DNA from: Winogradskyella sp. PC-19
GTDB lineage: Bacteria; Bacteroidota; Bacteroidia; Flavobacteriales; Flavobacteriaceae
NCBI RefSeq assembly: GCF_002163855.1
Contig: NZ_CP019332.1
Coordinates: 2,459,145 to 2,523,144, forward strand
Reading direction: 5' to 3'
Length of the DNA stretch: 64,000 nt
Below the pieces are notes generated by a model. The model was not told the DNA's origin, made no database searches, and saw only the letters and a list, made by a program, of their open reading frames with translations. This document shows, piece by piece, positions 1 through 8,201 of this stretch (the stretch's first letter is position 1; each line of letters starts with the position of its first letter). The position numbers and the translations under genes were made by a program.

Positions 1-2
1 AT

Positions 3-1592
3 AGAAGTACAGCACCAAGGTTCGAAAGACCGCAAAGTTACTTGCAGCGTAATACCGACAATTCGTTTACCCTAGAAGACTTTATTCCTGTAGGTGTTAT
101 TGGCGAGACTGAAGCTATTAATTCTTCGCCAACAGATTTATTAGAGATTACAAATGCAACAGAGATATTCGCAGTAGATTATATGAATGTCGATACGCCT
201 ATTGCCACCATATTAGCATTAAAAACTGAAGATGGAGTTTACGAACACACTAAATATATTTGTGATCGTTTATTAGGAGCTGAGTTAATAACAGTGTCTA
301 CAATAAATATTAATGAGCAGCAGTTTATTAAATCTGTAATAAAAAATCCTGATGGTACACATGAGTTTGTATTAAGCTTATCTGCAAAAGTGATTAATAA
401 TGATGCTGAATTTGCTATAGAAAGCCACTGGAATTTAGATAAGTACGAAGAAAATACAACGTTCTATAATTTTCAGATATGGGCTAATACTGTAGACGAT
501 TTATACTTATTAGGCGCCGAGGTTTTAAACCTATTGGCTATCGAAAAGCCAATTGTAGATTACAATAATTCTGAACCACCAGTAGTATTTGTAAGAAAGG
601 GAGAATACAACAATGGCGGATTAGACTTGCAAATTATAAATATCAATGCAACACAGAGCGTCAACTTTGATGCGGGCTATAGAACTTCTGAAACAGCTGA
701 GTTTAGTAACCTTAATATGGATATTGACTTAAACGGGCAATACCTAACTAACATTAGAGTAGAAACTGGACTATTATTTGATATTGGTTTTAGAATCGGT
801 GATGGCATCACTACACCAGACGATTTGTTTATGTCTGATGGCCCTTGGGGATTAGACGATTCTCAAGAAGGAACAAATATAGATAGTTATGAAATTACAA
901 CTAATGACTATACTTTTGCTGAGCAAGACAGGCCAATAGAACGTAATGTTTATTTAGACGCTACAACAAATACTTATGTTGCTGTTTATAGAGCTTTGAC
1001 ACCACGTTTTAAAGCTATAGACTTAACCACCTTTAGTAGTTTAAAATTTAAAGCAAAAGGGACAGGGCAATTAGAAATCGCTTTTGTTAAGGAAAGTATC
1101 ACTGATTGGGGCCAACAATTTAAAAGAACAGTTACGTTATCCGATACTTGCCAAACCTATTTGCTGCCAATTGAAGAGTTTGCTTCTAGCACAGGAAACG
1201 GCTCGCTCGACGATGTAGTTACATTAGTGTTTACAATGGTATCTCAAGACGGAACATTAGTAAATAAAAAAATGACTTTAGAGAATTTAAGACTCTCGAA
1301 TAACAATGCATTATCAGTAGAAGATTTTTCTAGTGACGTATCAGAATTAAGAGCATTCCCTAACCCAATGGATACGCAAACAGAATTGCAATTTACAGCT
1401 GCACAAAACGAAACAATCAGTTGTATTATTTACAATACACTTGGTAAAGAAGTGTACAAGACAACTTTTGATGCAAAATCTGGTAAAAATAGTATGACCC
1501 TAAAAAATGAAGGCTTAGTCCCGGGCTTATACTTCTGTAAGTTGCAAAGCCAATACAATGATTACAAAATAATAAAGCTATTAGTGAAGTAG
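3..1592 (+). CDS. T9SS-secreted protein with C-terminal sorting domain (5' end outside window)
   Basis: The reading frame is open to the left edge of the window, so the N-terminus and any signal peptide lie outside. The last 80 or so residues look like a type A sorting domain of the type IX secretion system. They have the pattern RAFPNPM, then a central YNTLGKEVY, and end in IIKLLVK; such domains direct export through the outer membrane and are cleaved at the cell surface. The preceding region, with FSSLKFKAKGTGQLEI and a DGPWGLDD segment, resembles a beta-sandwich carbohydrate-binding or CIA30-like module. I do not recognise the rest. It ends just upstream of a polysaccharide locus, which would suit a surface glycan-related role, but no catalytic motif is visible. 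A strong terminator follows 30 bases after the stop. Confidence 0.8.
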   Translation, partial: RSTAPRFERPQSYLQRNTDNSFTLEDFIPVGVIGETEAINSSPTDLLEITNATEIFAVDYMNVDTPIATILALKTEDGVYEHTKYICDRLLGAELITVSTININEQQFIKSVIKNPDGTHEFVLSLSAKVINNDAEFAIESHWNLDKYEENTTFYNFQIWANTVDDLYLLGAEVLNLLAIEKPIVDYNNSEPPVVFVRKGEYNNGGLDLQIININATQSVNFDAGYRTSETAEFSNLNMDIDLNGQYLTNIRVETGLLFDIGFRIGDGITTPDDLFMSDGPWGLDDSQEGTNIDSYEITTNDYTFAEQDRPIERNVYLDATTNTYVAVYRALTPRFKAIDLTTFSSLKFKAKGTGQLEIAFVKESITDWGQQFKRTVTLSDTCQTYLLPIEEFASSTGNGSLDDVVTLVFTMVSQDGTLVNKKMTLENLRLSNNNALSVEDFSSDVSELRAFPNPMDTQTELQFTAAQNETISCIIYNTLGKEVYKTTFDAKSGKNSMTLKNEGLVPGLYFCKLQSQYNDYKIIKLLVK

Positions 1593-1621
1593 AGTTTCAT
1601 TAATGATTTGGTTTGATGGGC

Positions 1622-1658
1622 AGAAGGCAAAAGCGAAAGCTTTTGCTTTCTGTTTTTT
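1622..1658 (+). terminator. Rho-independent terminator of the T9SS cargo gene
   Basis: An 8-bp perfect stem (GCAAAAGC/GCTTTTGC) closes a GAAA tetraloop. Further pairs extend it at its base, and a run of six T follows. Confidence 0.85.
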
Positions 1659-1801
1659 AATATAGGTTTCGGTTTTATAATTGTATTTATGTGTCTTCAT
1701 CCATAAAAATGATATTAACTTGTGAGTAAAAAAATAGTACTTTTCAAGTAGGATATAGTTATTGTATTAAATTGTTGTAAGCAAGCTAAAAAAGAACAGA
1801 A

Positions 1802-2656
1802 ATGTCTAAAATGTACAATTATATTGACCAAACAGGAATTCCATTTAAAAAGCTCGATTGCTTCTCAGTCAGAGTTCAAGAAAGAAACATTTTAAATAAG
1901 TTGAAAATTGAATCTGATGAAACAACAAATAAGATTATAAATAAGGGAGAATTAATCATTTCTACACATAACCACCCCAATATAAAAGCACCTGATTTTC
2001 CAAATAAATTCATGCTTAACAGAAAAGCCCAAGAAGAAATTGTGATTAATTGGTTAAAAGATACCACAGGTTATGTTGTTGATGATTTTAAAACTCTTTT
2101 TGAACTTCCTGAATTGAATGGAAAACCTTTTTTGTTGCAAATTGAAAGAGGTATACGGAATTACTTTTTAATTCTAGCGAATCATATAGTTGATGGAGAT
2201 ATGATTGTAAGAGAAAAATACCATAGTTATCATGGTTTTGTACAGGAAAATTTCATTAAAACATTTGGACAAATAACAAAAATAAACGGAACTTTAGGTA
2301 TTGACGGGAAAATGAATGACTTTGCAAACTTAAACGAAGTTGGTGGCGATTTGTGGTTTTCTAATCACGTTTACCAAGAAAATTTAGAATCTATTTATCC
2401 ATTAAAAATAGTTTATGGTGATTTAAATTTAAAAAACACTCATGCGTCATTAGAGTGTTTAGAAGAAGTTGGAGGGAATTTGAATTTAAGAAAGACTACA
2501 TGCTATAATATTTCATCTTTAAAAAGAGTTGGTGGTAATGTATTAATTTCAAAAAGTCAATTCGAAAAATATGATTTTTCAAAAGTTGAAATTAAAGGAA
2601 AAATCAAGATTTTTAATGATAAATTTAATCATAGAGTACTGACAAGACCACATTAA
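1802..2656 (+). CDS. Hypothetical protein with repeat-like beta segments
   Basis: I do not recognise the family. The 284-residue protein has no signal peptide and no membrane segment. Its C-terminal half has at least three similar units of about 20 residues: EVGGDLWFSN, IVYGDLNLKNT, EVGGNLNLRKT and RVGGNVLISKS. These alternate small hydrophobic strands with a VGG(D/N)L motif, as in leucine-rich or receptor-L-like solenoids. The N-terminal half is rich in charged residues and unassigned. The gene stands alone, between the terminator of the cargo gene and the convergent TPR/barrel gene. Lysine and asparagine are abundant and its AT content is slightly higher than its neighbours, so it may be accessory. 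A cytoplasmic binding role is possible; I cannot assign a function. Confidence 0.7.
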   Translation: MSKMYNYIDQTGIPFKKLDCFSVRVQERNILNKLKIESDETTNKIINKGELIISTHNHPNIKAPDFPNKFMLNRKAQEEIVINWLKDTTGYVVDDFKTLFELPELNGKPFLLQIERGIRNYFLILANHIVDGDMIVREKYHSYHGFVQENFIKTFGQITKINGTLGIDGKMNDFANLNEVGGDLWFSNHVYQENLESIYPLKIVYGDLNLKNTHASLECLEEVGGNLNLRKTTCYNISSLKRVGGNVLISKSQFEKYDFSKVEIKGKIKIFNDKFNHRVLTRPH

Positions 2657-2772
2657 TTATTACAAAATAATTTAAAAAATAGATGAAGTCAATAAACAAA
2701 TAAACTTTATGTTCATCACAAGAGTTCACTTTGTGTTTTCTCAACTAGTTGAATATATAGATAGCTAAATTG

Positions 2773-4836
2773 TTATTTCTTAAAGGTAGCCCTGTTCCAA
2801 AACACCCACTTAAACCTCAACCCAATCTCCGTAAAAGTAAATCCAGCAGCAGTCGCAGAGGCAATATTACTATGGGTGCCATAAGCGTTAAGTAAACTAC
2901 GCTCAGAAAACTTGTACCCAAAAGCACCTTGTAGTCTATACGTACTTTGCTTGGCATCGTCTTCTATAAACTGGTAACCAAATGCTGCGGTTAGGTTGTA
3001 AAACCACTCGTTTGGTTTAGCAACTGCTTCGTCCTTTATAAGGTTTACAAATACTTCGCCAGCATTAAATTGCTCTGGGCTAAAGTAAATACTTGGTACT
3101 TGGTCTTTAAACGTAATGTACTGGTAGTTAAGTCCAACTTTTAAAGAGGGTTTTGCCAATAGGTTATAGTACAATGAAGTAAATAGTAAGTTACGGTTAT
3201 TGCCATCGTTCTGGTCCGTAAACATGTATTGTGTATACCAACCTAAATTAAAATTAGTGCTTAAATTATAAGTGGCGTAGTAGTTGTTTTGCACTAACTC
3301 TTGGTCTAATAAATCGGCATTAAAACTTTCGACTTGTCTTTTATAACCAACTGCGATGTTCTGTAATTTTAGTGCATTGATATTAAGTGATAGGTCAGTC
3401 ACTAATTGTGTAAAATCGTTAGTTTCTGCATTTGCTGCAGTGATACCTGCAGTACCATTAACTGTAATATTTGGTATAAGTTGGTATGCCAAGCCTAATG
3501 AAAAATTGTTAGAGCTTGCCGTATTATTTGTTACTGTATTATTAGTGGTTCTGTAATTATAGCTTCCTAACACCTTTAGTTTTGTAGATAGCGGATAGGT
3601 TACTGTGGTATTAAAGGCAAATGCTTTATTATCTCCATTATCAAAAGTATGTGATGCTTTAGATTCTAAAACTGGTGAAAAACTGCGGTCTAATTGGTCA
3701 ATAAAATTAACGGCATCTTTTTGGTTGTCATATATTTTTAATGTGTTTTCTGCCCAAGTATACGCATCGTCAAATCTACCTAAGGCTTTTAGGGTATTAG
3801 CTTTTCCCAAGTTGCCATCAAAAGATGTACTGTCATTTTCTAAAATTCTGTTATAATCGGCGAGACTCTGCTTAAAATTGCTTTTGTAAACATTTAGTGT
3901 TGCTCTTAAAGCCAATACCCAATTTTTGTTAGGATGCTTCGCGATTAAGTCTGTAATAAGATGTGTCGCAGCGCTGTACTTTTTATTCCAAATCAATGCT
4001 TGTGCATAACGCTCAGTGGTTTGTTGTGCTACATTTGCATCTGTATTATCAGTAATGCTATTATAAGCTTCAGTACTTATTTGTAAAGCCTTTTTTTCTT
4101 TTCCGTTTAAATGCGCTACCAAAGACAAACCGTTTTGTGCTAACATTAGATTTTCAGGTTGTTTGGCTAGACGTTGGTAGGTTAGCTCGGCATCATCAAG
4201 CTTTTCCCATATTAAATACAAGTTGGCCAGATTTAGTAAAGTGTCTTTATCGTCATTAAATAATTCTAGGTTTTTTATTAATAACTGTTCTGCCTTATCA
4301 TAGTTTTGCTGTTGTTGGTTTTGGTAAGCGTAACCCAAATAGATATACTTTTTTGAGGTTAGCGCATTAGGATTTCCCGGGGAAACAGCTAATGCATTAT
4401 TGACTTGAGTTAATGCATCTTCATATTCTTTTAGATTAGATAAGGTATTTGCATAACCTAATAATGCAGCAAAGCTTTTTGAGTCTTCAGAAACCAAAGT
4501 CTTGTAATATTGTTTTGCAGCTTTAAAGTTATTGGTCCACAAAAGAGATTCGCCGTAGTTTAGTTTTACTTCAAAATCATTTGGATAGTCTTTAAGTAAG
4601 TCTGTAAATAGTGTATTCGCTTTTTCTGCATTACCATTAAGTCCAATAGCGCGACCATAACACAAACGTGCCGTCTTATTATTAGGGTATGTCTTTAGTA
4701 TGGTACTAAAAAACTGTTCTGCATTTGCGTATTTCCCCGTTTCTAAATAGGTAAAACCGTCTTGCATGTCTTGTGCTTGTGCAGGTAACGTAAACAATAT
4801 AATATATGCAATTCCTATTAATTTTAAAGTCTTCAT
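2773..4836 (-). CDS. TPR/outer-membrane beta-barrel protein, probable polysaccharide export protein
   Basis: The 687-residue protein begins with a signal peptide (ILFTLPAQAQD). Residues 25 to about 390 are tetratricopeptide repeats (for example GYANTLSNLKEYEDALTQVNNALAVSPGNP). About 300 residues of alternating hydrophobic and polar strands rich in aromatic residues follow, consistent with a beta-barrel; the last residues, RFKWVFWNRATFKK, form a terminal strand. A TPR scaffold fused to a barrel is the layout of PgaA and PelB and of YaiO-like proteins, which export or anchor exopolysaccharides. The divergent STAS-flippase operon and the downstream glycosyltransferases support that role. A pair of direct repeats spaced like a LytTR operator lies in the divergent promoter region. 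The exact family and the exported polymer are unknown. Confidence 0.8.
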   Translation of the reverse strand: MKTLKLIGIAYIILFTLPAQAQDMQDGFTYLETGKYANAEQFFSTILKTYPNNKTARLCYGRAIGLNGNAEKANTLFTDLLKDYPNDFEVKLNYGESLLWTNNFKAAKQYYKTLVSEDSKSFAALLGYANTLSNLKEYEDALTQVNNALAVSPGNPNALTSKKYIYLGYAYQNQQQQNYDKAEQLLIKNLELFNDDKDTLLNLANLYLIWEKLDDAELTYQRLAKQPENLMLAQNGLSLVAHLNGKEKKALQISTEAYNSITDNTDANVAQQTTERYAQALIWNKKYSAATHLITDLIAKHPNKNWVLALRATLNVYKSNFKQSLADYNRILENDSTSFDGNLGKANTLKALGRFDDAYTWAENTLKIYDNQKDAVNFIDQLDRSFSPVLESKASHTFDNGDNKAFAFNTTVTYPLSTKLKVLGSYNYRTTNNTVTNNTASSNNFSLGLAYQLIPNITVNGTAGITAANAETNDFTQLVTDLSLNINALKLQNIAVGYKRQVESFNADLLDQELVQNNYYATYNLSTNFNLGWYTQYMFTDQNDGNNRNLLFTSLYYNLLAKPSLKVGLNYQYITFKDQVPSIYFSPEQFNAGEVFVNLIKDEAVAKPNEWFYNLTAAFGYQFIEDDAKQSTYRLQGAFGYKFSERSLLNAYGTHSNIASATAAGFTFTEIGLRFKWVFWNRATFKK

Positions 4837-4881
4837 ATCTGTTGTATTTAACTAATTGCAAGTTACGGACAAGAACCGTTT

Positions 4882-4912
4882 CATTCATCTACAGCAAACG
4901 ACCATCCGTCGA
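4882..4912 (+). promoter_or_regulatory. Candidate LytTR-type operator, site A
   Basis: Two related 10-mers, CATTCATCTA at 4882 and CATCCGTCGA at 4903, start exactly 21 bp apart. This lies in the divergent promoter region between the TPR/barrel gene and the STAS operon. LytTR-domain regulators bind two about 9-bp direct repeats separated by about 12 bp. The -7-like element GATATTTG begins 40 bp after the start of the second repeat. Confidence 0.55.
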
Positions 4913-4918
4913 AATAGA

Positions 4919-4950
4919 TTGCACATACATGGAAATACTAAAGATATTTG
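4919..4950 (+). promoter_or_regulatory. Candidate promoter of the STAS-flippase operon
   Basis: A TTG at 4919-4921 is followed 21 bp later by GATATTTG at 4943-4950. This matches 7 of 8 positions of the TAnnTTTG element and fits the Bacteroidota -33/-7 arrangement. The first gene starts 41 bp downstream. Confidence 0.5.
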
Positions 4951-4990
4951 TGTCAGAAATAAATGTAAAACATCAAAAAAATAAGAAAAT

Positions 4991-5272
4991 ATGGCTCTTA
5001 CAATTAAAGAAAACAATGGCGCTTATCAATTAGAAGGTGTACTAAATGTAAACACTGCAAATCACTTTTTAACGCATTGCGAAATACTACTTAATGCGTT
5101 TGGAAAATTAACTATTGATATAGAAAAAACAAGCTTAATAGATAGCGATGGTATGCGCGCTATTAAATCACTATTTGCAAATGCAAATACTAGTCAAAGA
5201 AAATTTTATGTGATTGGTACAGGTTGTAAAGATATCTATGACGACATGAGAACCACAAACACAGCTGCTTAA
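4991..5272 (+). CDS. STAS-domain protein, copy 1 (Ser retained at the SpoIIAA phosphosite)
   Basis: A 93-residue protein made of one STAS-like domain (anti-sigma-factor antagonist type), with the strand-helix pattern LTIDIEKTSLIDSDGMRAI near residues 40-58. In Bacillus SpoIIAA the phosphorylated serine lies in a D-S-S-G motif. Here the aligned motif is D51-S52-D53-G54, so the serine at the phosphosite is kept. The next gene encodes a close paralogue with Glu at that position. STAS proteins act by binding partner proteins according to phosphorylation state. No cognate anti-sigma kinase is visible nearby, so the partner is unknown; it may control a protein of the polysaccharide machinery. It is the first gene of an operon with the paralogue and the flippase. 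Confidence 0.8.
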   Translation: MALTIKENNGAYQLEGVLNVNTANHFLTHCEILLNAFGKLTIDIEKTSLIDSDGMRAIKSLFANANTSQRKFYVIGTGCKDIYDDMRTTNTAA

Positions 5273-5304
5273 AAACTAATTAATAAAACAAAAATCAAAA
5301 TAGT

Positions 5305-5586
5305 ATGGCAATTACAATAGAAGAGAATAACGGCATATATGAAGTGCAAGGTCCCTTGACAGTAAATACAGCAAAGAACTTTCAGTCGCATTGCGAACTT
5401 ATCATGAATCATGATAAACAACTTACTATTGATGTTCAGTTTTTGACGGATATAGATGAAGATGGCATTAAGGCAATACACGCCTTGTATACCAATGCAA
5501 TTTATAAGGATTGCGCCTTTTTTATAGAAGGTAATCGTAGTAAAAAGTTATACGAAGCATTTCCTTTTACAGTTGCAGCAGCATAA
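5305..5586 (+). CDS. STAS-domain protein, copy 2 (Glu at the SpoIIAA phosphosite)
   Basis: This paralogue of the preceding gene has the same length (93 residues) and aligns end to end without gaps: both begin MA(L/I)TI(K/E)ENNG and carry NTA at 21-23 and HC at 29-30. The phosphosite motif here is D51-E52-D53-G54, so Glu replaces the phosphorylatable Ser. This could mimic a permanently phosphorylated state, leaving one switchable copy and one fixed copy; that is inference from alignment to SpoIIAA. The gene lies 32 bp after copy 1 and 30 bp before the flippase, and is probably co-transcribed with both. The partner is unknown. Confidence 0.8.
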   Translation: MAITIEENNGIYEVQGPLTVNTAKNFQSHCELIMNHDKQLTIDVQFLTDIDEDGIKAIHALYTNAIYKDCAFFIEGNRSKKLYEAFPFTVAAA

Positions 5587-5616
5587 AACTTAGTAATAAC
5601 TACAAATCAAAACAAC

Positions 5617-6867
5617 ATGCAATTATTAACAGCTATAAAATCAAAACGCCTTACGCCAGAGCAACTATTTATGTTGAGTGTATTGGCTGTAAATGGTGGT
5701 AACTATCTATATAATCTTATTTTGGGTCGTTTACTGGGTCCTAGTCAATTTGCAGATGCGGCAGTGCTTATCACATTTTTATTGGTGTTGTCTTTTATGG
5801 CAATGACATTTCAGTTGGTAACTGCAAAATTTTCGGTACTTTTTGAAAACGAAATCTTTAATAATTTCATTGCCAAGGTTTATAAGCAGGCGTTTTTTGT
5901 GGGTCTATTATTGGGTGTGATTATTGTTGCCTGTGCGTCTCAATTGCAAACACTATTTAATACATCATCTTCCACGATGTTTGTCATATTTGGTTTTGGT
6001 GTTCCGCTTTATTTTTTGATGAGTGTAAATCGCGGTACGTATCAAGGCAAAAAAGCCTATAAATCACTTTCTATAACGTATCAAGGTGAAATGTTAAGCC
6101 GTCTGCTAATAACACTAGGTTTGATTCTGGTTTTTAATATCCAATCTTCAGCAGTTATAGCTATAGGAATTGTGATCTCTTTTGTTTTTGGATTATTTCC
6201 TTTCAAAACAAAGCATGTTAGTATTAAGAAGCTCATTCCGTTAGACTCAAAATATAGTAAGCAGATTAAAAATTTCTTCTTGCTAACTGCTTTTTACGAG
6301 TTAACTCAAATCATTATAAACAATAGCGATATACTATTGGTAAAACATTATTTCGATTCTTATGACGCTGGTTTATATGCATCATTAGCATTAATAGGTC
6401 GTATTGTATACTTCATAGCTTGGATGTTTGTAATGTTGCTTTTACCTGCTGTTGTTGAGCTAAAAAAGGAAGGAAAGGAAACAGCTTCTGTTTTATTTAA
6501 ATATGTAGGATATATAGCTTTAATATCAGCAGTTATAGTATTGGCGTGTTTAGTGTTCCCAGAGTTAATAATACAACTACTATTTGGAGAGCAGTATCTT
6601 ACCATGGCGCCTTTGTTATGGAAATATGCTATCGCTACATCTATGTTTGCCATCTCTAACATTTTTGCGTATTACTATTTGTCTTTAGATAAATACGTGC
6701 CTGTAATTATCTCTGGTGTTTTTGGAATGTTACAAATGTTGTTAGTCGTATTCTATCACGATTCTTTAGAGCAAGTTGTACATATGCAAATCGTTGCAAT
6801 GGCATTACTTTTAGTCATACAAGTGCTGTTTTTTAAAAGCGAAAGTCTACTCAATAAAAAAAGCTAA
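5617..6867 (+). CDS. MOP-superfamily polysaccharide flippase (Wzx/PelG-like)
   Basis: A 416-residue integral membrane protein with about 12 hydrophobic segments. The N-terminus has the signature common to polysaccharide flippases (GGNYLYNLILGRLLGPSQF). Such proteins move lipid-linked or nascent glycan across the inner membrane. Further typical features are NNSDILLVKHYF near residue 230, a conserved helix in these transporters, and EQYLTMAPLLWKYA near residue 325. It is the third gene of the STAS operon, and a glycosyltransferase with its own upstream control region follows. In Pel-type loci a MOP protein (PelG) works with a GT4 enzyme (PelF) and a TPR/barrel porin (PelB), and the same three classes sit together here. 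Orthology to PelG is not shown. Confidence 0.85.
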   Translation: MQLLTAIKSKRLTPEQLFMLSVLAVNGGNYLYNLILGRLLGPSQFADAAVLITFLLVLSFMAMTFQLVTAKFSVLFENEIFNNFIAKVYKQAFFVGLLLGVIIVACASQLQTLFNTSSSTMFVIFGFGVPLYFLMSVNRGTYQGKKAYKSLSITYQGEMLSRLLITLGLILVFNIQSSAVIAIGIVISFVFGLFPFKTKHVSIKKLIPLDSKYSKQIKNFFLLTAFYELTQIIINNSDILLVKHYFDSYDAGLYASLALIGRIVYFIAWMFVMLLLPAVVELKKEGKETASVLFKYVGYIALISAVIVLACLVFPELIIQLLFGEQYLTMAPLLWKYAIATSMFAISNIFAYYYLSLDKYVPVIISGVFGMLQMLLVVFYHDSLEQVVHMQIVAMALLLVIQVLFFKSESLLNKKS

Positions 6868-6882
6868 TCTAAAGCTAATGAC

Positions 6883-6913
6883 CATTCGTCTACAGCAAAA
6901 TGCAACCCAACTA
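6883..6913 (+). promoter_or_regulatory. Candidate LytTR-type operator, site B
   Basis: CATTCGTCTA at 6883 is followed exactly 21 bp later by the weaker copy AACCCAACTA at 6904; both continue with CA. The -7-like CAAATTTG at 6944-6951 begins 40 bp after the start of the second repeat, the same distance as at site A. The glycosyltransferase gene starts at 6990. Confidence 0.5.
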
Positions 6914-6989
6914 CACCAAACAATTTTAATGACTTTTTAGCTGCAAATTTGTAGTGTAAATAAGAAATAACAATTATAAAAACAATATC

Positions 6990-8201
6990 ATGAAACTAGC
7001 AATTGTAACAGCATATCCGCCAAGTAAAGTCACTTTAAACGAGTACGCCTATCACTTGGTAAAACAGTTTATAAAAAATAAAGATGTTACAGAATTAATT
7101 TTATTAACAGATAAAACTGAAGGTGCAAAGGGTATCACTTTTACAGAACAAGGTTGTAAGATTACAGTAAAAGAATGTTGGTCTTTTAATAGCTATGCAA
7201 ATATCTTTTCTGTAACAAAGGCCATCAACAAAACTAAGCCAGATTCAGTATTGTTCAACTTACAATTCATGAAGTTTGGTGATAAGAAAATTGCTGCAGC
7301 TTTAGGTTTATTATTGCCATTGGTTTGTAAACTAAAAAAGATTCCTAACATCGTATTATTACACAATATACTTGAGGAAGTAGATTTAGGAAGTGCAGGA
7401 TTTACATCAAATAAATTGATGAAGAAAATCTACGGATTTATTGGTACAACGTTGACTAAATTTATTTTGCAAGCGGATACCGTTGCAGTAACCATGCAAA
7501 AATATGTGGATATCCTTGAGGAAAAATACAATGCAAAGAACGTTAAGTTAATACCTCATGGTACTTTTGAAATTCCTGCAGAACCAGATTATAGCCTGTC
7601 TAAAGGACCATTTCAAATTATGACCTTTGGTAAATTTGGTACCTATAAAAAAGTAGAAGGTATGATCCAAGCCGTTGAGATGGTGAGAAAGTCAACCGGA
7701 CTAAATTTAGAAGTTGTAATTGCGGGTACTGATAATCCAAATGTACCTGGGTATTTAGCTCAAGTTGAAGAAGATTATAAACACGTCCCACAAGTAAGAT
7801 TCACAGGTTATGTTGAAGAAGAAGACGTGCCAGTAATATTTAATGAAAGTGCAGTTGTTGTTTTCCCGTATACATCTACAACAGGAAGTTCAGGTGTTTT
7901 ACATCAAGCCGGAAGTTATGGTAAAGCTGTGGTTATGCCAGATTTAGGAGACTTGGCATTACTGGTTCAAGATGAAGGTTACTTAGGTGAGTTTTTTGAG
8001 CCAACAAGCGTAAAAAGTTTAGCCTATGCTATTGAAATATTAGTAACAAATGAAGCACATAGATTGCATATAGCTAAAACTAATTATAAAGCTGCAACAT
8101 CGCATCCTATGTCAAAAATTACACAAATGTATATTGAAGAATTCCAAACTATTATTGAAAGTAAGTCAATAGTAGTAAAAGCTCAAGAAATTATTCTTTA
8201 G
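6990..8201 (+). CDS. GT4-family (GT-B fold) glycosyltransferase
   Basis: The 403-residue protein opens with MKLAIVTAYPPSKVTLNEYA, the N-terminal Rossmann strand and loop of family 4 glycosyltransferases. The C-terminal nucleotide-sugar domain starts near residue 208 (FQIMTFGKFGTYKKVEG). It contains FTGYVEEEDVPVIF and then TGSSGVLHQAGSYGKAVV, the usual acceptor and nucleotide-binding stretch. It would add a sugar to a polysaccharide in the cytoplasm; the donor cannot be predicted. The stop overlaps by 11 bp, tail to tail, the end of the glycosidase gene on the other strand. An upstream direct-repeat site and -7 element suggest independent, regulated transcription. Confidence 0.88.
   Translation: MKLAIVTAYPPSKVTLNEYAYHLVKQFIKNKDVTELILLTDKTEGAKGITFTEQGCKITVKECWSFNSYANIFSVTKAINKTKPDSVLFNLQFMKFGDKKIAAALGLLLPLVCKLKKIPNIVLLHNILEEVDLGSAGFTSNKLMKKIYGFIGTTLTKFILQADTVAVTMQKYVDILEEKYNAKNVKLIPHGTFEIPAEPDYSLSKGPFQIMTFGKFGTYKKVEGMIQAVEMVRKSTGLNLEVVIAGTDNPNVPGYLAQVEEDYKHVPQVRFTGYVEEEDVPVIFNESAVVVFPYTSTTGSSGVLHQAGSYGKAVVMPDLGDLALLVQDEGYLGEFFEPTSVKSLAYAIEILVTNEAHRLHIAKTNYKAATSHPMSKITQMYIEEFQTIIESKSIVVKAQEIIL

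Noticed and set aside
2773-8201. Calling the locus a true pel operon
   Set aside because: Only protein classes match. No PelD, PelE or PelC equivalents are visible and sequence orthology was not established.
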